From Microthrixaceae bacterium (GTDB lineage: Bacteria > Actinomycetota > Acidimicrobiia > Acidimicrobiales > Poriferisodalaceae), in the NCBI GenBank assembly GCA_011523825.1, contig WTFX01000009.1, forward strand, positions 352,420-416,419: 64,000 bases of DNA, written 5' to 3'. Shown piece by piece: positions 28,390 through 36,848 of the stretch (the stretch's first letter is position 1; each line of letters opens with the position of its first letter). Under the pieces are notes generated by a model. It saw only the letters and a program-made list of their open reading frames with translations, did not search any database and was not told where the DNA came from. The position numbers and the translations under genes were made by a program.

Positions 28390-29811
28390 GTGAAGCCGAC
28401 TGACGAGGCGTTGGCCGAGCGGCGGGCGCGGGTCGCAAAGCGCTGGGAGCTGACCGACGAAGTGGTGCTGCTGCGGGCGGGCGAGCCGGCGAGCTGGTCG
28501 GGCACCGACCAGCATTTCGCGTTTCTGCCGCACCCAGACGTGGCCTACCTCACTGCGGTGGGCTCGCCGGGCACGACGCTGGCGTTCGATGCTTCCGCTG
28601 GCGAATGGGAGCTGTTCGGGCCCCGCTTCACCCCCGAGCGGCTGGTGTGGGAGCAACCGCCGACGCCCGTCGGGCGACCGCTGGACGAGCTGGAAGAGTG
28701 GCTGGCGCAACGCAGCGACCGCACGCTGATCGAGCTCGGTGCGGGTGCCGCCATGCCCGAAGTTGTTCCCGCAGCCGCGAGTGACGGAGCCAACGAGCTG
28801 CCGGAGCAAGACGGCGAAGGCTCGGCTGGGGATCCGGGGTCTGGCAGCGGAGCAGCGGAGCAGGGCAATCCTTCTCCTGAGGCAACTGTTCTCGGATTGA
28901 GCGCCGCGATAGCGCTCGAGCGCATGACCAAGGACGAGGCCGAGCTGGACGACATCCGGCGCGCCGCCACAGCCAGCACCGCCGGATTCGAGTGGGTCTA
29001 TGCCAACGCGGCACCGGGCATGACGGAACGTGACATCCAGGTCGGCATGGAGGCGCAGTTCTACGCCGCAGGAGCACCCCGGGTGGCCTACGACAGCATC
29101 GTGGCATCGGGGTCGCACGGTGCCTACCTGCACTACGTGTATGCGGGCGACGACCCGCTGCGGCCCGCGACCCGGGCGATCGAGGCCGGCGACCTGCTGC
29201 TCATCGACGCCGGCGCGCAGTTCGGCGGCTACGCCAGCGATGTCACCCGCACGATGGTCGTCGGCGCCGACCCCACCGACGAGCAGCAATTCCTCTGGGA
29301 CTTGGTGCTCAGCGCGCAGCAGCAGACCATCGACATGTGCCGCCCCGGCGCCGTCTGGAAAGAGGTGCACCTGGCCGCTGCACGCATCTTGGGCGCAGGT
29401 CTGGTCGAGATGGGGCTGCTGCGCGGCGATCCGACTGAGTTGGTGACCGAGGGCGCCGTTGCGCTGTTCTTCCCCCACGGGCTCGGCCACCTGCTGGGAC
29501 TGTCGGTTCACGACATCACCAGCGTCCCCTACAGCCGAGAGCCGAGCGACGATCCGATGCTGTCGAAGCTGGGACCGAATCGAGTCCTTGAACCCGGCAT
29601 GGTCACCACGGTCGAGCCGGGCATCTACTTCATTGACGCTCTGCTTGGCGATTCCGCGAGACGGGAGAAATTCGCCGAGAGCGTCGTGTGGGAGCGGGTG
29701 GATGAGCTCCGAGGGTTCGGCGGCATCCGTATCGAAGACGACGTGCTGGTGACTGCCGACGATCCCGAGGTGCTCACCGCCGCCATCGCCAAGCCGATCC
29801 GCATCGGCTGA
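28390..29811 (+). CDS. M24-family metallopeptidase (Xaa-Pro aminopeptidase)
   Basis: A creatinase/aminopeptidase P-fold enzyme of 473 residues with all five dinuclear metal ligands in place: LLIDAGAQFGGYASDVTRT (two Asp), HGLGHLLGLSVHD (His), TTVEPGIY (Glu) and GGIRIEDDVLVT (Glu). The N-terminal creatinase-N domain (residues 1-160) is joined by a Ser/Gly/Glu-rich segment of about 35 residues at 125-160 that looks disordered. It removes N-terminal residues before proline. Start GTG 28390 is likely; an in-frame GTG at 28381 is an alternative. It is divergent from the carboxyltransferase gene. Confidence 0.9.
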   Translation: MKPTDEALAERRARVAKRWELTDEVVLLRAGEPASWSGTDQHFAFLPHPDVAYLTAVGSPGTTLAFDASAGEWELFGPRFTPERLVWEQPPTPVGRPLDELEEWLAQRSDRTLIELGAGAAMPEVVPAAASDGANELPEQDGEGSAGDPGSGSGAAEQGNPSPEATVLGLSAAIALERMTKDEAELDDIRRAATASTAGFEWVYANAAPGMTERDIQVGMEAQFYAAGAPRVAYDSIVASGSHGAYLHYVYAGDDPLRPATRAIEAGDLLLIDAGAQFGGYASDVTRTMVVGADPTDEQQFLWDLVLSAQQQTIDMCRPGAVWKEVHLAAARILGAGLVEMGLLRGDPTELVTEGAVALFFPHGLGHLLGLSVHDITSVPYSREPSDDPMLSKLGPNRVLEPGMVTTVEPGIYFIDALLGDSARREKFAESVVWERVDELRGFGGIRIEDDVLVTADDPEVLTAAIAKPIRIG

Positions 29812-29877
29812 CACGGGAGCCGCCCAACCAGTGCCAGCAGTACCTTGCGACGGCAAGAAGAACAGGTTGGATAGATC

Positions 29878-31179
29878 TTGAGCTACGACGCCGTCGTCAT
29901 CGGGGCAGGTGTCATTGGCACGGCGGTCACCTATGAGTTGGCCCAGCGCGGCTGGCGGGTGGTGGGCGTCGATCGCAACCCGGGTGCCGGCCAGGGTTCC
30001 ACCAGCTCGTCGTCGGCCATCGTCCGGTTCACCTACTCCACCCGTGCGGGCGTGGCGATGTCCTACGAAGGCTTGCAGTACTGGCTGAACTGGCCGCAGC
30101 ACATCGGCGACTGCGACGAGGCCGGCTACACCACGTTCACCAAGTGCGGGATGCTGACGCTGATCAGCGGCGACGGCCCCCACCTGCTGCCCGTGCCGCA
30201 TTTCGAGGAACTCGGCGTGCCCTACGAGGTTTGGGATCGTGACGAGGCGATCGCCCGGCTCGGGCACCTCGACCTGTCGCGCTTTGGTCCTCCGAGGCAG
30301 ATTGGCGACCCGGAGTTCTGGGCCGAGCCCACCTCGCAGCTGGAAGGCGCACTGTGGACGCCAGAAGCCGGCTATATCGGCGACCCGCAGCTCGCTGCCC
30401 ACAATCTCCGGCTGGCGGCAGAGGCCGCCGGAGCCGACTTCCGCTTCGGCGAGACGGTTGTGGGGATCGCTGGTTCGGGCCGTGCCGAGGGCGTCGTGCT
30501 GGCCGGCGGCGCTGTGCTGTCAGCGCCGGTCGTGGTGAATGTGGCCGGCCCGCACAGCAGCGCCATCAACGGGCTGGCAGGGGTGCTCGATGACATGACG
30601 GTCAGCACCCGGCCGCAACGCAAAGAGGTGTACCACGTGCCCTCGCCGACAGGTGTCGACTTCGAGCGCGTGGGTGCGGCGATGGCAGATGACGACTGCG
30701 GCTGCTACGTGCGACCCGAAGTGGGCAACAACATCCTGATCGGTTCGCTCGAGCTGGACATGGACGACTTGGAATGGCTCAGCACCGACGAGATCGACGA
30801 CTGCTCGCAGGATCTCACCCGCGAGCAGTGGGAGACCCACGTGCTGCGGTTCGCCCGGCGCATGCCCGAATTGGGCCTGCCCCACCAGCCGAGGGGAGTC
30901 GTGGGTGTGTACGACGTGACCGACGACTGGATCCCGATCTACGACCGCACGTCGCTCGACGGCTTCTATGTGGCCATCGGCACCAGCGGCAACCAGTTCA
31001 AGAACGCTGCGGTCGCCGGCCACTGCATGGCTGAATTGATCGGTGCGATCGAAGCTGGCCACGACCACGATGCTGACCCTGTCGTGGTGACCGGCAAGCA
31101 CACCGGTTTCGACATCGACATGGGCACGTTCTCGCGCAAGCGCGACCTGCACGGCTCGTCGATGTCCGTACTCGGCTGA
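29878..31179 (+). CDS. FAD-dependent amine/sarcosine-type oxidoreductase (DAO family)
   Basis: A 433-residue DAO-family flavoprotein. It has an N-terminal Rossmann motif VVIGAGVIGTAV, then DRNPGAGQGSTSSSSAIVR (family flavin-binding segment), and near the C-terminus GFYVAIGTSGNQFKNAAVAG. Members oxidise secondary or tertiary amines such as sarcosine, dimethylglycine or D-amino acids. No tetrahydrofolate-binding domain is fused. It reads from TTG 29878, directly before the Rossmann strand, with AGGTTGGA upstream. It follows the M24 peptidase at 66 nt, so an N-methyl or proline-derived substrate from peptides is conceivable but not shown. Confidence 0.87.
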   Translation: MSYDAVVIGAGVIGTAVTYELAQRGWRVVGVDRNPGAGQGSTSSSSAIVRFTYSTRAGVAMSYEGLQYWLNWPQHIGDCDEAGYTTFTKCGMLTLISGDGPHLLPVPHFEELGVPYEVWDRDEAIARLGHLDLSRFGPPRQIGDPEFWAEPTSQLEGALWTPEAGYIGDPQLAAHNLRLAAEAAGADFRFGETVVGIAGSGRAEGVVLAGGAVLSAPVVVNVAGPHSSAINGLAGVLDDMTVSTRPQRKEVYHVPSPTGVDFERVGAAMADDDCGCYVRPEVGNNILIGSLELDMDDLEWLSTDEIDDCSQDLTREQWETHVLRFARRMPELGLPHQPRGVVGVYDVTDDWIPIYDRTSLDGFYVAIGTSGNQFKNAAVAGHCMAELIGAIEAGHDHDADPVVVTGKHTGFDIDMGTFSRKRDLHGSSMSVLG

Positions 31180-31203
31180 CGCCGAGCACCAAGTGCGCTG
31201 GCC

Positions 31204-31322
31204 GGTTGTTAGGGTCTGACTCAGAACGAACAGCCTTCTTCAGGCCTCCTCGTTCAGGAGGACCCGCCCGCTGTGTCGCTTGGCAGAGCCAGCGGGCAGG
31301 TCCCTCCGGCACCCTAGGAACC
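31204..31322. other. structured intergenic element: candidate ncRNA or MITE-like repeat
   Basis: In the 221-nt gap between two convergent genes, GGTTgtTAGGGT (31204-31215) pairs with ACCCTAggAACC (31311-31322), a 10-bp closing stem with a 2x2 internal loop. Inside are GCCT/AGGC (31233-31245), CCTCCT/AGGAGG (31245-31261, partly exclusive of neighbours) and a long hairpin GGACC-c-GCCCGCT / AGCGGGC-a-GGTCC (31260-31303, 12 bp). On the minus strand the small loops read GAAGA and GAACG. I do not recognise a known RNA family. Confidence 0.5.
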
Positions 31323-31348
31323 GCGAGTTCACGGTCACCATCGAATTT

Positions 31349-31372
31349 CCGCGCTGACGAAGCGCAGCGCGG
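31349..31372. terminator. hairpin after the Nudix gene
   Basis: A perfect 7-bp stem CCGCGCT/AGCGCGG with a 10-nt loop lies 29 nt past the Nudix stop (minus strand) and also downstream of the structured element read on the plus strand. No U-tract follows on either strand. Confidence 0.45.
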
Positions 31373-31400
31373 CCAGACAGTCGAGCGGAGTGTCAGCTGG

Positions 31401-32183
31401 CTAGCGCCAGGCGAACACGGGCTGCTCGAGCTCGTCGACGCGGGTGTTGAGGCCGTCGTAGGCGACGGCTCGGAACTGGTAGAGCACGGCACCGGTGGGT
31501 GCGTGGATGAGGTCGCCGCCGATGGGGACCTGCACGACGGGGCGGTCGCTCTCGGGGATGCTCACAAACCGCGGTGAGTCGGGCCGGACCAGCTCGCGCA
31601 GCGCGACGCGGTGCACCGATGCGACTTCGGCGGGATTGGCGACCGGCTCCCGATCATCGGAAAGCCAGAACACGAACGGGCTGATGACATAGCCCGAGCG
31701 GGTCGGGTAGTCGTCGAGCTGGCCGAGCAGGTCATCACCGGTCAGCTCCAGCCCCACCTCCTCTGAGCACTCGCGGACGGCCGCTTCCAAAGCTGTCTCG
31801 CCTGCATCCATCCGACCGCCTGGCAGCGCCCACTGCCCGCGATGGCCGCGCAGGTGCGAGCCTCGCCGGGTCAACAGCACCGAAGCGCCGCCCGCAGTCC
31901 CTTCGACGTCGCCGGTCAGCGTCGGGTCGTCCACCGCTCCGGGAACCTCGGCCAGCATCTGGCGGCGCTCCTCGGCGTTGAGACCGCTGAACTCGGGATC
32001 CGCTCCGTGCAGCTCAGCGTCGCTGTCCAGCACGATCACGGCTACCGCAGCGTGCTTGCGTCCCTGCGCCGGATGCCGGCGAACCTCATGGCGCGCCAGA
32101 TTCGCTGCAATCCGTTCCCGAAGGGCCTCGTCGTGGGCAACATCGGCTCGCGGCGGCGTCGGCATGGGCGTCGAGTCTGACAC
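31401..32183 (-). CDS. Nudix hydrolase (CoA pyrophosphatase-like)
   Basis: A 260-residue Nudix protein with a complete Nudix box: G-R-M-D-A-G-E-T then REcsEEVGLEL (spacing GX5EX7REUXEEXGU) near residues 125-147. Upstream of the box is an insert of about 50 residues. The layout (GGRMDAGE, and a helix-rich C-terminal segment with RVALRELVRP) resembles CoA diphosphatases of the NudL type, which cut CoA into phosphopantetheine and ADP, but ADP-ribose or another nucleotide is possible. GTG 32183 is used; an ATG six codons later is an alternative. It is divergent from the LLM monooxygenase. Confidence 0.85.
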   Translation of the reverse strand: MSDSTPMPTPPRADVAHDEALRERIAANLARHEVRRHPAQGRKHAAVAVIVLDSDAELHGADPEFSGLNAEERRQMLAEVPGAVDDPTLTGDVEGTAGGASVLLTRRGSHLRGHRGQWALPGGRMDAGETALEAAVRECSEEVGLELTGDDLLGQLDDYPTRSGYVISPFVFWLSDDREPVANPAEVASVHRVALRELVRPDSPRFVSIPESDRPVVQVPIGGDLIHAPTGAVLYQFRAVAYDGLNTRVDELEQPVFAWR

Positions 32184-32232
32184 TTTGCTGTCCCGGCCCG
32201 CCGGTGAGCCGTCGTGCGGCGCGATGGCTCTC

Positions 32233-32238
32233 TACCAT
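32233..32238 (+). promoter_or_regulatory. -10 element of leaderless LLM monooxygenase gene
   Basis: TACCAT sits 8 nt before GTG 32247 with no ribosome site between, the spacing expected for transcription beginning at the start codon. No convincing -35 is visible. Confidence 0.5.
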
Positions 32239-32246
32239 CGCTGGGC

Positions 32247-33602
32247 GTGAGCGCTCAGCGTCAGATCGTGCTGGTGGGATTCCTGCATGCCCAGAACTGC
32301 ACCACCATTCCCGCCGCGTGGCGGCACCCCGATGCCCGGCATGACGTCACCGGCTTCGACTACTACCGCCACATCGGCCAGGTGCTCGAAGCCGGCTGCT
32401 TCGACCTGGGCTTCTTCGACGACCGCCTGGCGATGCCCGACATGTACGGCGGCGACCACCGGCACACGGTGGAAGCGGGCATCCGCTGCGTGAAGCTGGA
32501 CCCGGTCACGGTGCTCACGGCGATGGGCATGGCCACCAGCCGGCTCGGCCTGGGCGCCACCTACTCCACCACCTACTACGAACCGTTCCATGTGGCCCGG
32601 GTGTTCGCCACGCTCGACCACCTGACGGGCGGGCGAGCGGCGTGGAACGTCGTCACGTCGGTCAACGACAACGAGGCCCGCAACATGGGCCTGGCCCAGG
32701 CACCCGCCCACGACGTGCGCTACGACCGGGCGGACGAGTTCATGGAGGTGGTGCACGGCCACTGGGACACCTGGGAGGCCGATGCGATTGCCGCCGATCG
32801 GGCGGCAGGCCTGTATGCGCACGGCGACCGGGTGCACCGGCTCGACCACCAAGGGCAGTGGTTCTCGTCGCGGGGGCCGTTCACGGTGCCACGCACGCCC
32901 CAAGGCCATCCGGTCGTGATCCAGGCCGGCCAGAGCGGGCGGGGCACCACGTTCGCCGCCCGCTGGGGCGAGCTGTTGTTCGTGAGCCAGGTGCGGCTCG
33001 ACAGCGCAGTCGAGCACTACGCCGCCGTGAAGTCCCAGATCGAGGCGCTGGGCCGCGACCCCGACCAGGTCAAGATCACCAACCTGACGTTCCCGGTCGT
33101 GGGCCGCACCATGGCCGAAGCCGAGGACCGCCGGGCCGCGTACGACGAACTGCCGACGCTGGTCGACGATCTGTCGCTGCTGTCAGAGGGGCTGAACTTC
33201 GACTTCGCCAGCCGTGACCTCGACGAGCCGCTGTCCGACGACGATCTCGATGCCATGACCGGCATCCAGGGCATCCGCAACCAGGTGCTGCAGATCACCG
33301 GACGGGCCAATCCCACCGTTCGAGACTTCGTGCAGGTGTCGGGGCGGGGCCGGCTGGCACACCCGACCGTGGGCGGCCCGGTCGAGCTGGCCGACTACTT
33401 CGAGGAGTGGTTCACCGAGCGCGCCGTCGACGGATTCGTGATCGCGGGCACACACATGCCGGGGGCGTTCGACGACTTCGTCGACCTCGTCGTGCCCGAA
33501 CTGCAACGTCGAGGCCTGTTCCGCACTGAGTATTCGGGCGTCACGCTGCGCGATCACCTCGGTTTGCGCGTGCCCGAGCCCGGTTCGTGGCGTCTGGCCT
33601 AG
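32247..33602 (+). CDS. LLM flavin-dependent monooxygenase (NtaA/SnaA/DszA family)
   Basis: A 451-residue class of luciferase-like monooxygenase that uses FMNH2 supplied by a separate reductase. It has the long N-terminal barrel pattern of this family: the FDYYRHIGQVLEAGCFDLGF region near 30, STTYYEPFHVARVFATLDH near 105, GGRAAWNVVTS near 128, and RGTTFAARWGELLF near 232. Members degrade chelators (NTA, EDTA), sulfonates, dibenzothiophene sulfone or pristinamycin precursors; the substrate here is unknown. No flavin reductase is adjacent; the nitroreductase at 47819 is a distant candidate. GTG 32247 fits the -10. Its TAG stop lies inside a 14-bp inverted repeat. Confidence 0.88.
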   Translation: MSAQRQIVLVGFLHAQNCTTIPAAWRHPDARHDVTGFDYYRHIGQVLEAGCFDLGFFDDRLAMPDMYGGDHRHTVEAGIRCVKLDPVTVLTAMGMATSRLGLGATYSTTYYEPFHVARVFATLDHLTGGRAAWNVVTSVNDNEARNMGLAQAPAHDVRYDRADEFMEVVHGHWDTWEADAIAADRAAGLYAHGDRVHRLDHQGQWFSSRGPFTVPRTPQGHPVVIQAGQSGRGTTFAARWGELLFVSQVRLDSAVEHYAAVKSQIEALGRDPDQVKITNLTFPVVGRTMAEAEDRRAAYDELPTLVDDLSLLSEGLNFDFASRDLDEPLSDDDLDAMTGIQGIRNQVLQITGRANPTVRDFVQVSGRGRLAHPTVGGPVELADYFEEWFTERAVDGFVIAGTHMPGAFDDFVDLVVPELQRRGLFRTEYSGVTLRDHLGLRVPEPGSWRLA

Positions 33603-33698
33603 TGGTGTGTCGGCAGAATGTGTGGGGCGTTAGGAAGTCTGTTCCCGCAGGTCAGCGAGCCGCGAGGTGCCCCAACCAAACCCGCGACACACCACTAG
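33599..33698. repeat. 100-bp element with perfect 14-bp terminal inverted repeats (MITE-like or hairpin)
   Basis: CTAGTGGTGTGTCG (33599-33612) and CGACACACCACTAG (33685-33698) are exact inverted copies. Inside, GGGGC (33624-33628) can pair with GCCCC (33669-33673). The ends read C-TA-GTGG and CCAC-TA-G, so the outer TA bases could be a target duplication in a CTAG site, the pattern left by IS630/Tc1-type elements and their MITEs. It sits in the gap between convergent genes and supplies the stop codon of the LLM gene. A terminator role is the alternative. Confidence 0.55.
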
Positions 33699-33767
33699 CT
33701 GGCCGCCAGCGCTGAAGTGTCAGGACTTCCACGGGCAGCGTCAGGCGAGCCGCGATGACTGACTGAC

Positions 33768-35756
33768 TCAGCGCAGCGTCGAGCGCGCGTGGGCGGCCAG
33801 TTCGGATGCTGTGGCTGTGTGGATGTTGCCGAGCGTCATCACCTGGGTGAGTGCTGCGTCAATCGTCGGCACGCGGAACGGCTGGCCTGCGAGCCACGGC
33901 CGCAGCGTCAGCATCAGCAGGCGGCCCCCGGCGCGATGCTCGGCACCGTCGCGGTGCATGCGGGTGGCGGCGCCGGTGACGATCTCGCGCCAGCCGTCGA
34001 GCGACACTCGCCGATGCCACAGTGCGAATTCGTCGTCGGCTTCGAGGAACAGCGGCAGCGACACCATCGGCGGCGCGTCCTCGGGCTTGCCGACGCCGGC
34101 CAGCACACCCTCGGTCGCCATGAGAACCGGCTGCTCGTCGTTGGGCCAATCCAGCACCGTGTCGATCCCGGCCTCTGCGAGCAGTGCCGGGGTCCTGAAT
34201 GACTCGACCCCCTCGGCGGAGAACCACGTGGTCGGACGGATGTCGGTGGCCGACTCGATCGCGTCGAGGCTCCGTGCGATGGCGTCCCGCTCATCGGCCT
34301 CAGTGTTCTTGGAGGTGATGAGCCGGGTCGCTGCGATGCCTCGTCCGGCAATCTCGCACCCGCGCTCAACCAGGTGCGAGGCCAGCCACCCGTAGTGCTC
34401 GGCAGTCAGCGCATCGACGGCGACGGTGGCGGCGATGTTGTGTCGATCCAGCAGGTCGAGCAGGCGGAAGATGCCGACCCGGTGTCCGTATTCGCGGATC
34501 GTGAGTTGGGGGTAGTCAGGAGCGGGCAGGCGTGCGAGGCCGCCGCTTCGCCGGCGCAGCGAGTAGGCGTCGGCTGGCGGTTCCCATTCGACGTGCTCCA
34601 GGATGATCACGGCGCTGATGGCCAGCGGGCTGCGCCCCGGCCACTCGAAGCGGTCGCGGCTGGGCAGCGGCGACCAGTCGTAATAGGGGTGGTCCATGCC
34701 GTGTTGATGGACGGCTGGCCCAAACTCGTAGCCCTGCTCTCGGACACCAGCAGCAGCGGTGCCGGCCGAGCCGGTAGCGGCGGCCACCGCAGCCTTGGGT
34801 CGACTCGCCGGCTCGAGTTCGTGGCCGACGATGCTGTCGTAGTGATGCTCGAGATAGTGCTCGGCGATCCGACTCGCGGTCGTCTGCCACACGTCGTCGT
34901 GGCTCATCAGGTAGTCGAGCATTGCTGCGAGCCCGTCGACCCGGTGCGGCATGCCCATCAGGTAGGGATGCAGCGCCACGCACATCACCCGGCCGCCGGC
35001 GTCGTCGTCGGCTTCGCGGCGCAACACGTCGAGCTGCGCCTTCGCTATCGCCACGAATTCGCTGGTGTCGAAGTGCTGGGTGAACACCGGCACGTCGTTC
35101 AGCTCCATCGAGTAGGGCACCGACACCAGCCGCTGCCCGCTGCGGGTTGCGAGCGGCACGGGCTGGTCGTCGTGGAACCAGTCGGCGTGGTAGATCAAGC
35201 CGGCTTCGGCCATGAGGTCGGGCGTCGCTGCCGTATTGGAGACCGCCGGGCCGAGCATGCCGCGCAGCTGCTGGCCGGTGTGGCTGCGCAGCGCTTCGAT
35301 GCACTCGATGTAGAACGCTCGCTCGGCGGTCTCGTCGATCGATGAGATATAGCGGGTGTTGTAGATCCCGTGGGACATGATCTCCCACCCGCGCTCGACC
35401 ATGGCAGCGCCGACTTCTGGGTAGTGGTCGAAGACGGCGAGATTGGTGGAGGCCGTGGCGACAATGCCGAACTGGTCCAGCACCTCGGTCATACGCCAGA
35501 ACCCCACACGGTTGCCGTAGTCGCGGTAGCCGTAACCCTGCACGTCGGGATGCGGCGAGCGTGTCCAGGTGTTTCGCTGGGGATCCCGCGGCGGCAGGAA
35601 CTCGTAGTGCTCCACGTTCGGAGCGATCCATAACGCCACCCGTGCGTCGTTCGGCCACCGGACCCGCGGACGATCCACCATCGGCTGGTACCGCACCCGG
35701 TGCGGCGGCAAGCTGCCCGGCAGTGGTGCGATCAGGCCAGATGCCGTCGTATCCAT
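33768..35756 (-). CDS. double polysaccharide-deacetylase (allantoinase/NodB-like) protein
   Basis: A 662-residue fusion of two related NodB-fold domains: N-terminal about 35-310, an Ala/Gly-rich linker at 310-345, and C-terminal about 365-650. Both begin with a similar pattern (DVQGYGYRDYGNRVGFWRM versus LTIREYGHRVGIFRLLD). The first keeps the metal-type His in MSHGIYNTRY (His129). In the second the matching stretch is AGRGIAATRL, with the His lost, so it is probably not catalytic. The first domain resembles PuuE-type allantoinases and peptidoglycan or chitin oligosaccharide deacetylases, without a signal peptide, so a small-amide substrate in the cytoplasm is favoured. ATG 35756. Confidence 0.85.
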   Translation of the reverse strand: MDTTASGLIAPLPGSLPPHRVRYQPMVDRPRVRWPNDARVALWIAPNVEHYEFLPPRDPQRNTWTRSPHPDVQGYGYRDYGNRVGFWRMTEVLDQFGIVATASTNLAVFDHYPEVGAAMVERGWEIMSHGIYNTRYISSIDETAERAFYIECIEALRSHTGQQLRGMLGPAVSNTAATPDLMAEAGLIYHADWFHDDQPVPLATRSGQRLVSVPYSMELNDVPVFTQHFDTSEFVAIAKAQLDVLRREADDDAGGRVMCVALHPYLMGMPHRVDGLAAMLDYLMSHDDVWQTTASRIAEHYLEHHYDSIVGHELEPASRPKAAVAAATGSAGTAAAGVREQGYEFGPAVHQHGMDHPYYDWSPLPSRDRFEWPGRSPLAISAVIILEHVEWEPPADAYSLRRRSGGLARLPAPDYPQLTIREYGHRVGIFRLLDLLDRHNIAATVAVDALTAEHYGWLASHLVERGCEIAGRGIAATRLITSKNTEADERDAIARSLDAIESATDIRPTTWFSAEGVESFRTPALLAEAGIDTVLDWPNDEQPVLMATEGVLAGVGKPEDAPPMVSLPLFLEADDEFALWHRRVSLDGWREIVTGAATRMHRDGAEHRAGGRLLMLTLRPWLAGQPFRVPTIDAALTQVMTLGNIHTATASELAAHARSTLR

Positions 35757-35807
35757 GCGCTGACGCTAGATCAGGCTGGCACTCACCCTCCGTCGACGCC
35801 GTGGACA

Positions 35808-35813
35808 TATCAT
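35808..35813 (+). promoter_or_regulatory. -10 element, leaderless membrane protein gene
   Basis: TATCAT lies 6 nt before ATG 35820, with no ribosome site between; consistent with a leaderless transcript. Confidence 0.5.
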
Positions 35814-35819
35814 CACTCC

Positions 35820-36782
35820 ATGGCAGGAGACAGGATGCGGCCCCAGCCGGCGCTTCCGCCGGGTGTCGAGCGGCCGCAGTGGCATCACCGTCCGCTCGCC
35901 CCAGGTGAGCTGCGGCGGATTCCCGATCTCATCCGTGACTCGTTGTCGATCATCGGTCGGCGCTGGAGGGCCTTCGGGGAATTCGTCCTGATCGGCGTTG
36001 CCGGCTATTTGGTGGCGTTCGTGATGCTGTTCTTGGGGTTGAACGCTCTGTTCAATGGACAGTTCTTCTCCAAGATCTCCGAGCTGACGGACCCGACTGG
36101 CGGCACGGTGGTCGACTACGAGGCCTGGCTTGAGTCATTCGATGTGACGCCGACCACCACGGCAATCGTCTTGCTCGTTGCCTTCGGATTTGCCTGCTGC
36201 CTCGGCTTCCTAGTGCAGGAGATCGCCATTTCGCGCATGGCACTCGACGACATCCGAGGGCGACCCATTCGCTTCGGAGAAACTCTGACGGCGTCAGTGC
36301 GGCGCATGCCCAAGATCTTCGGCCTGTCCGTTCTCATCGGTCTGGTCATGTGCTTGGTGGGGTGCGGTCTCGGCGTGCTTCTGTTGTGGGCCGCGCCTGT
36401 GCTCGGCGTGCTCTGGCTGTTGGCGTACCTCGTCGCGTTTGTGGTGTTCTTCCCGCTGCTGACGATCTACTTCGTGATGGCCTACGTCGAGCCACGCATT
36501 CCCTCGCCTCGACGCTGGTGGCGGCTCATTCGTGGCCGCAAAGCGGCCATCTGGGGGCGGGTCATGCTTCTGGGGCTTGCGGCGAACGTTGTCGGCTTCG
36601 GGCTTGGCGCGGGGCTGGGCGCGCTTCCGCTGCCCGCCTTGTACGGCGATCTCTTCATCAATGCAGCCGTTTTCCCGCTCATCTTCGTGCTGGGCGCGGT
36701 GTTCCACCTGCTGATCTACGCCGATCTCCTGACGGGCGAGCAGCCCGCAGATCCGCAGGCCGAGGTCGAGCCACTGGGCTGA
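35820..36782 (+). CDS. polytopic integral membrane protein
   Basis: A 320-residue membrane protein of unknown function with about six hydrophobic segments, for example LIGVAGYLVAFVMLFLGLNA (near 55), TAIVLLVAFGFACCLGFLV (near 115), and three near 165-225, with a Pro-rich cytoplasmic N-terminus (PQPALPPGVERP). It is related in layout to the next gene: a soluble N-terminus, the same loop with Arg-rich RLIRGRKAAIWGRVMLL matching RLVRGQRAAVLARVLLW. The pair therefore looks like paralogues from a tandem duplication, and would act as a heterodimer or in sequence in the membrane. Possible relation to glycerophosphoryl-diesterase membrane-domain proteins is weak. Confidence 0.8.
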   Translation: MAGDRMRPQPALPPGVERPQWHHRPLAPGELRRIPDLIRDSLSIIGRRWRAFGEFVLIGVAGYLVAFVMLFLGLNALFNGQFFSKISELTDPTGGTVVDYEAWLESFDVTPTTTAIVLLVAFGFACCLGFLVQEIAISRMALDDIRGRPIRFGETLTASVRRMPKIFGLSVLIGLVMCLVGCGLGVLLLWAAPVLGVLWLLAYLVAFVVFFPLLTIYFVMAYVEPRIPSPRRWWRLIRGRKAAIWGRVMLLGLAANVVGFGLGAGLGALPLPALYGDLFINAAVFPLIFVLGAVFHLLIYADLLTGEQPADPQAEVEPLG

Positions 36783-36848
36783 CGCCGGTGCGTCCGTTTG
36801 ACTTGGCGGAAACCGTCCGTCATTCGAGGGGTTCGCTAGCTTCGCTGC

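Noticed and set aside
28342..30402. 686-codon antisense frame across the M24 peptidase and FAD oxidoreductase
   Set aside because: Both sense genes have complete catalytic motifs; the antisense frame spans their boundary and has no domain.
31204..31322. SRP, 6S, tmRNA, RNase P RNA or guanidine (ykkC) riboswitch
   Set aside because: None of the conserved core strings I know for these RNAs is present, and no gene follows in a riboswitch position.
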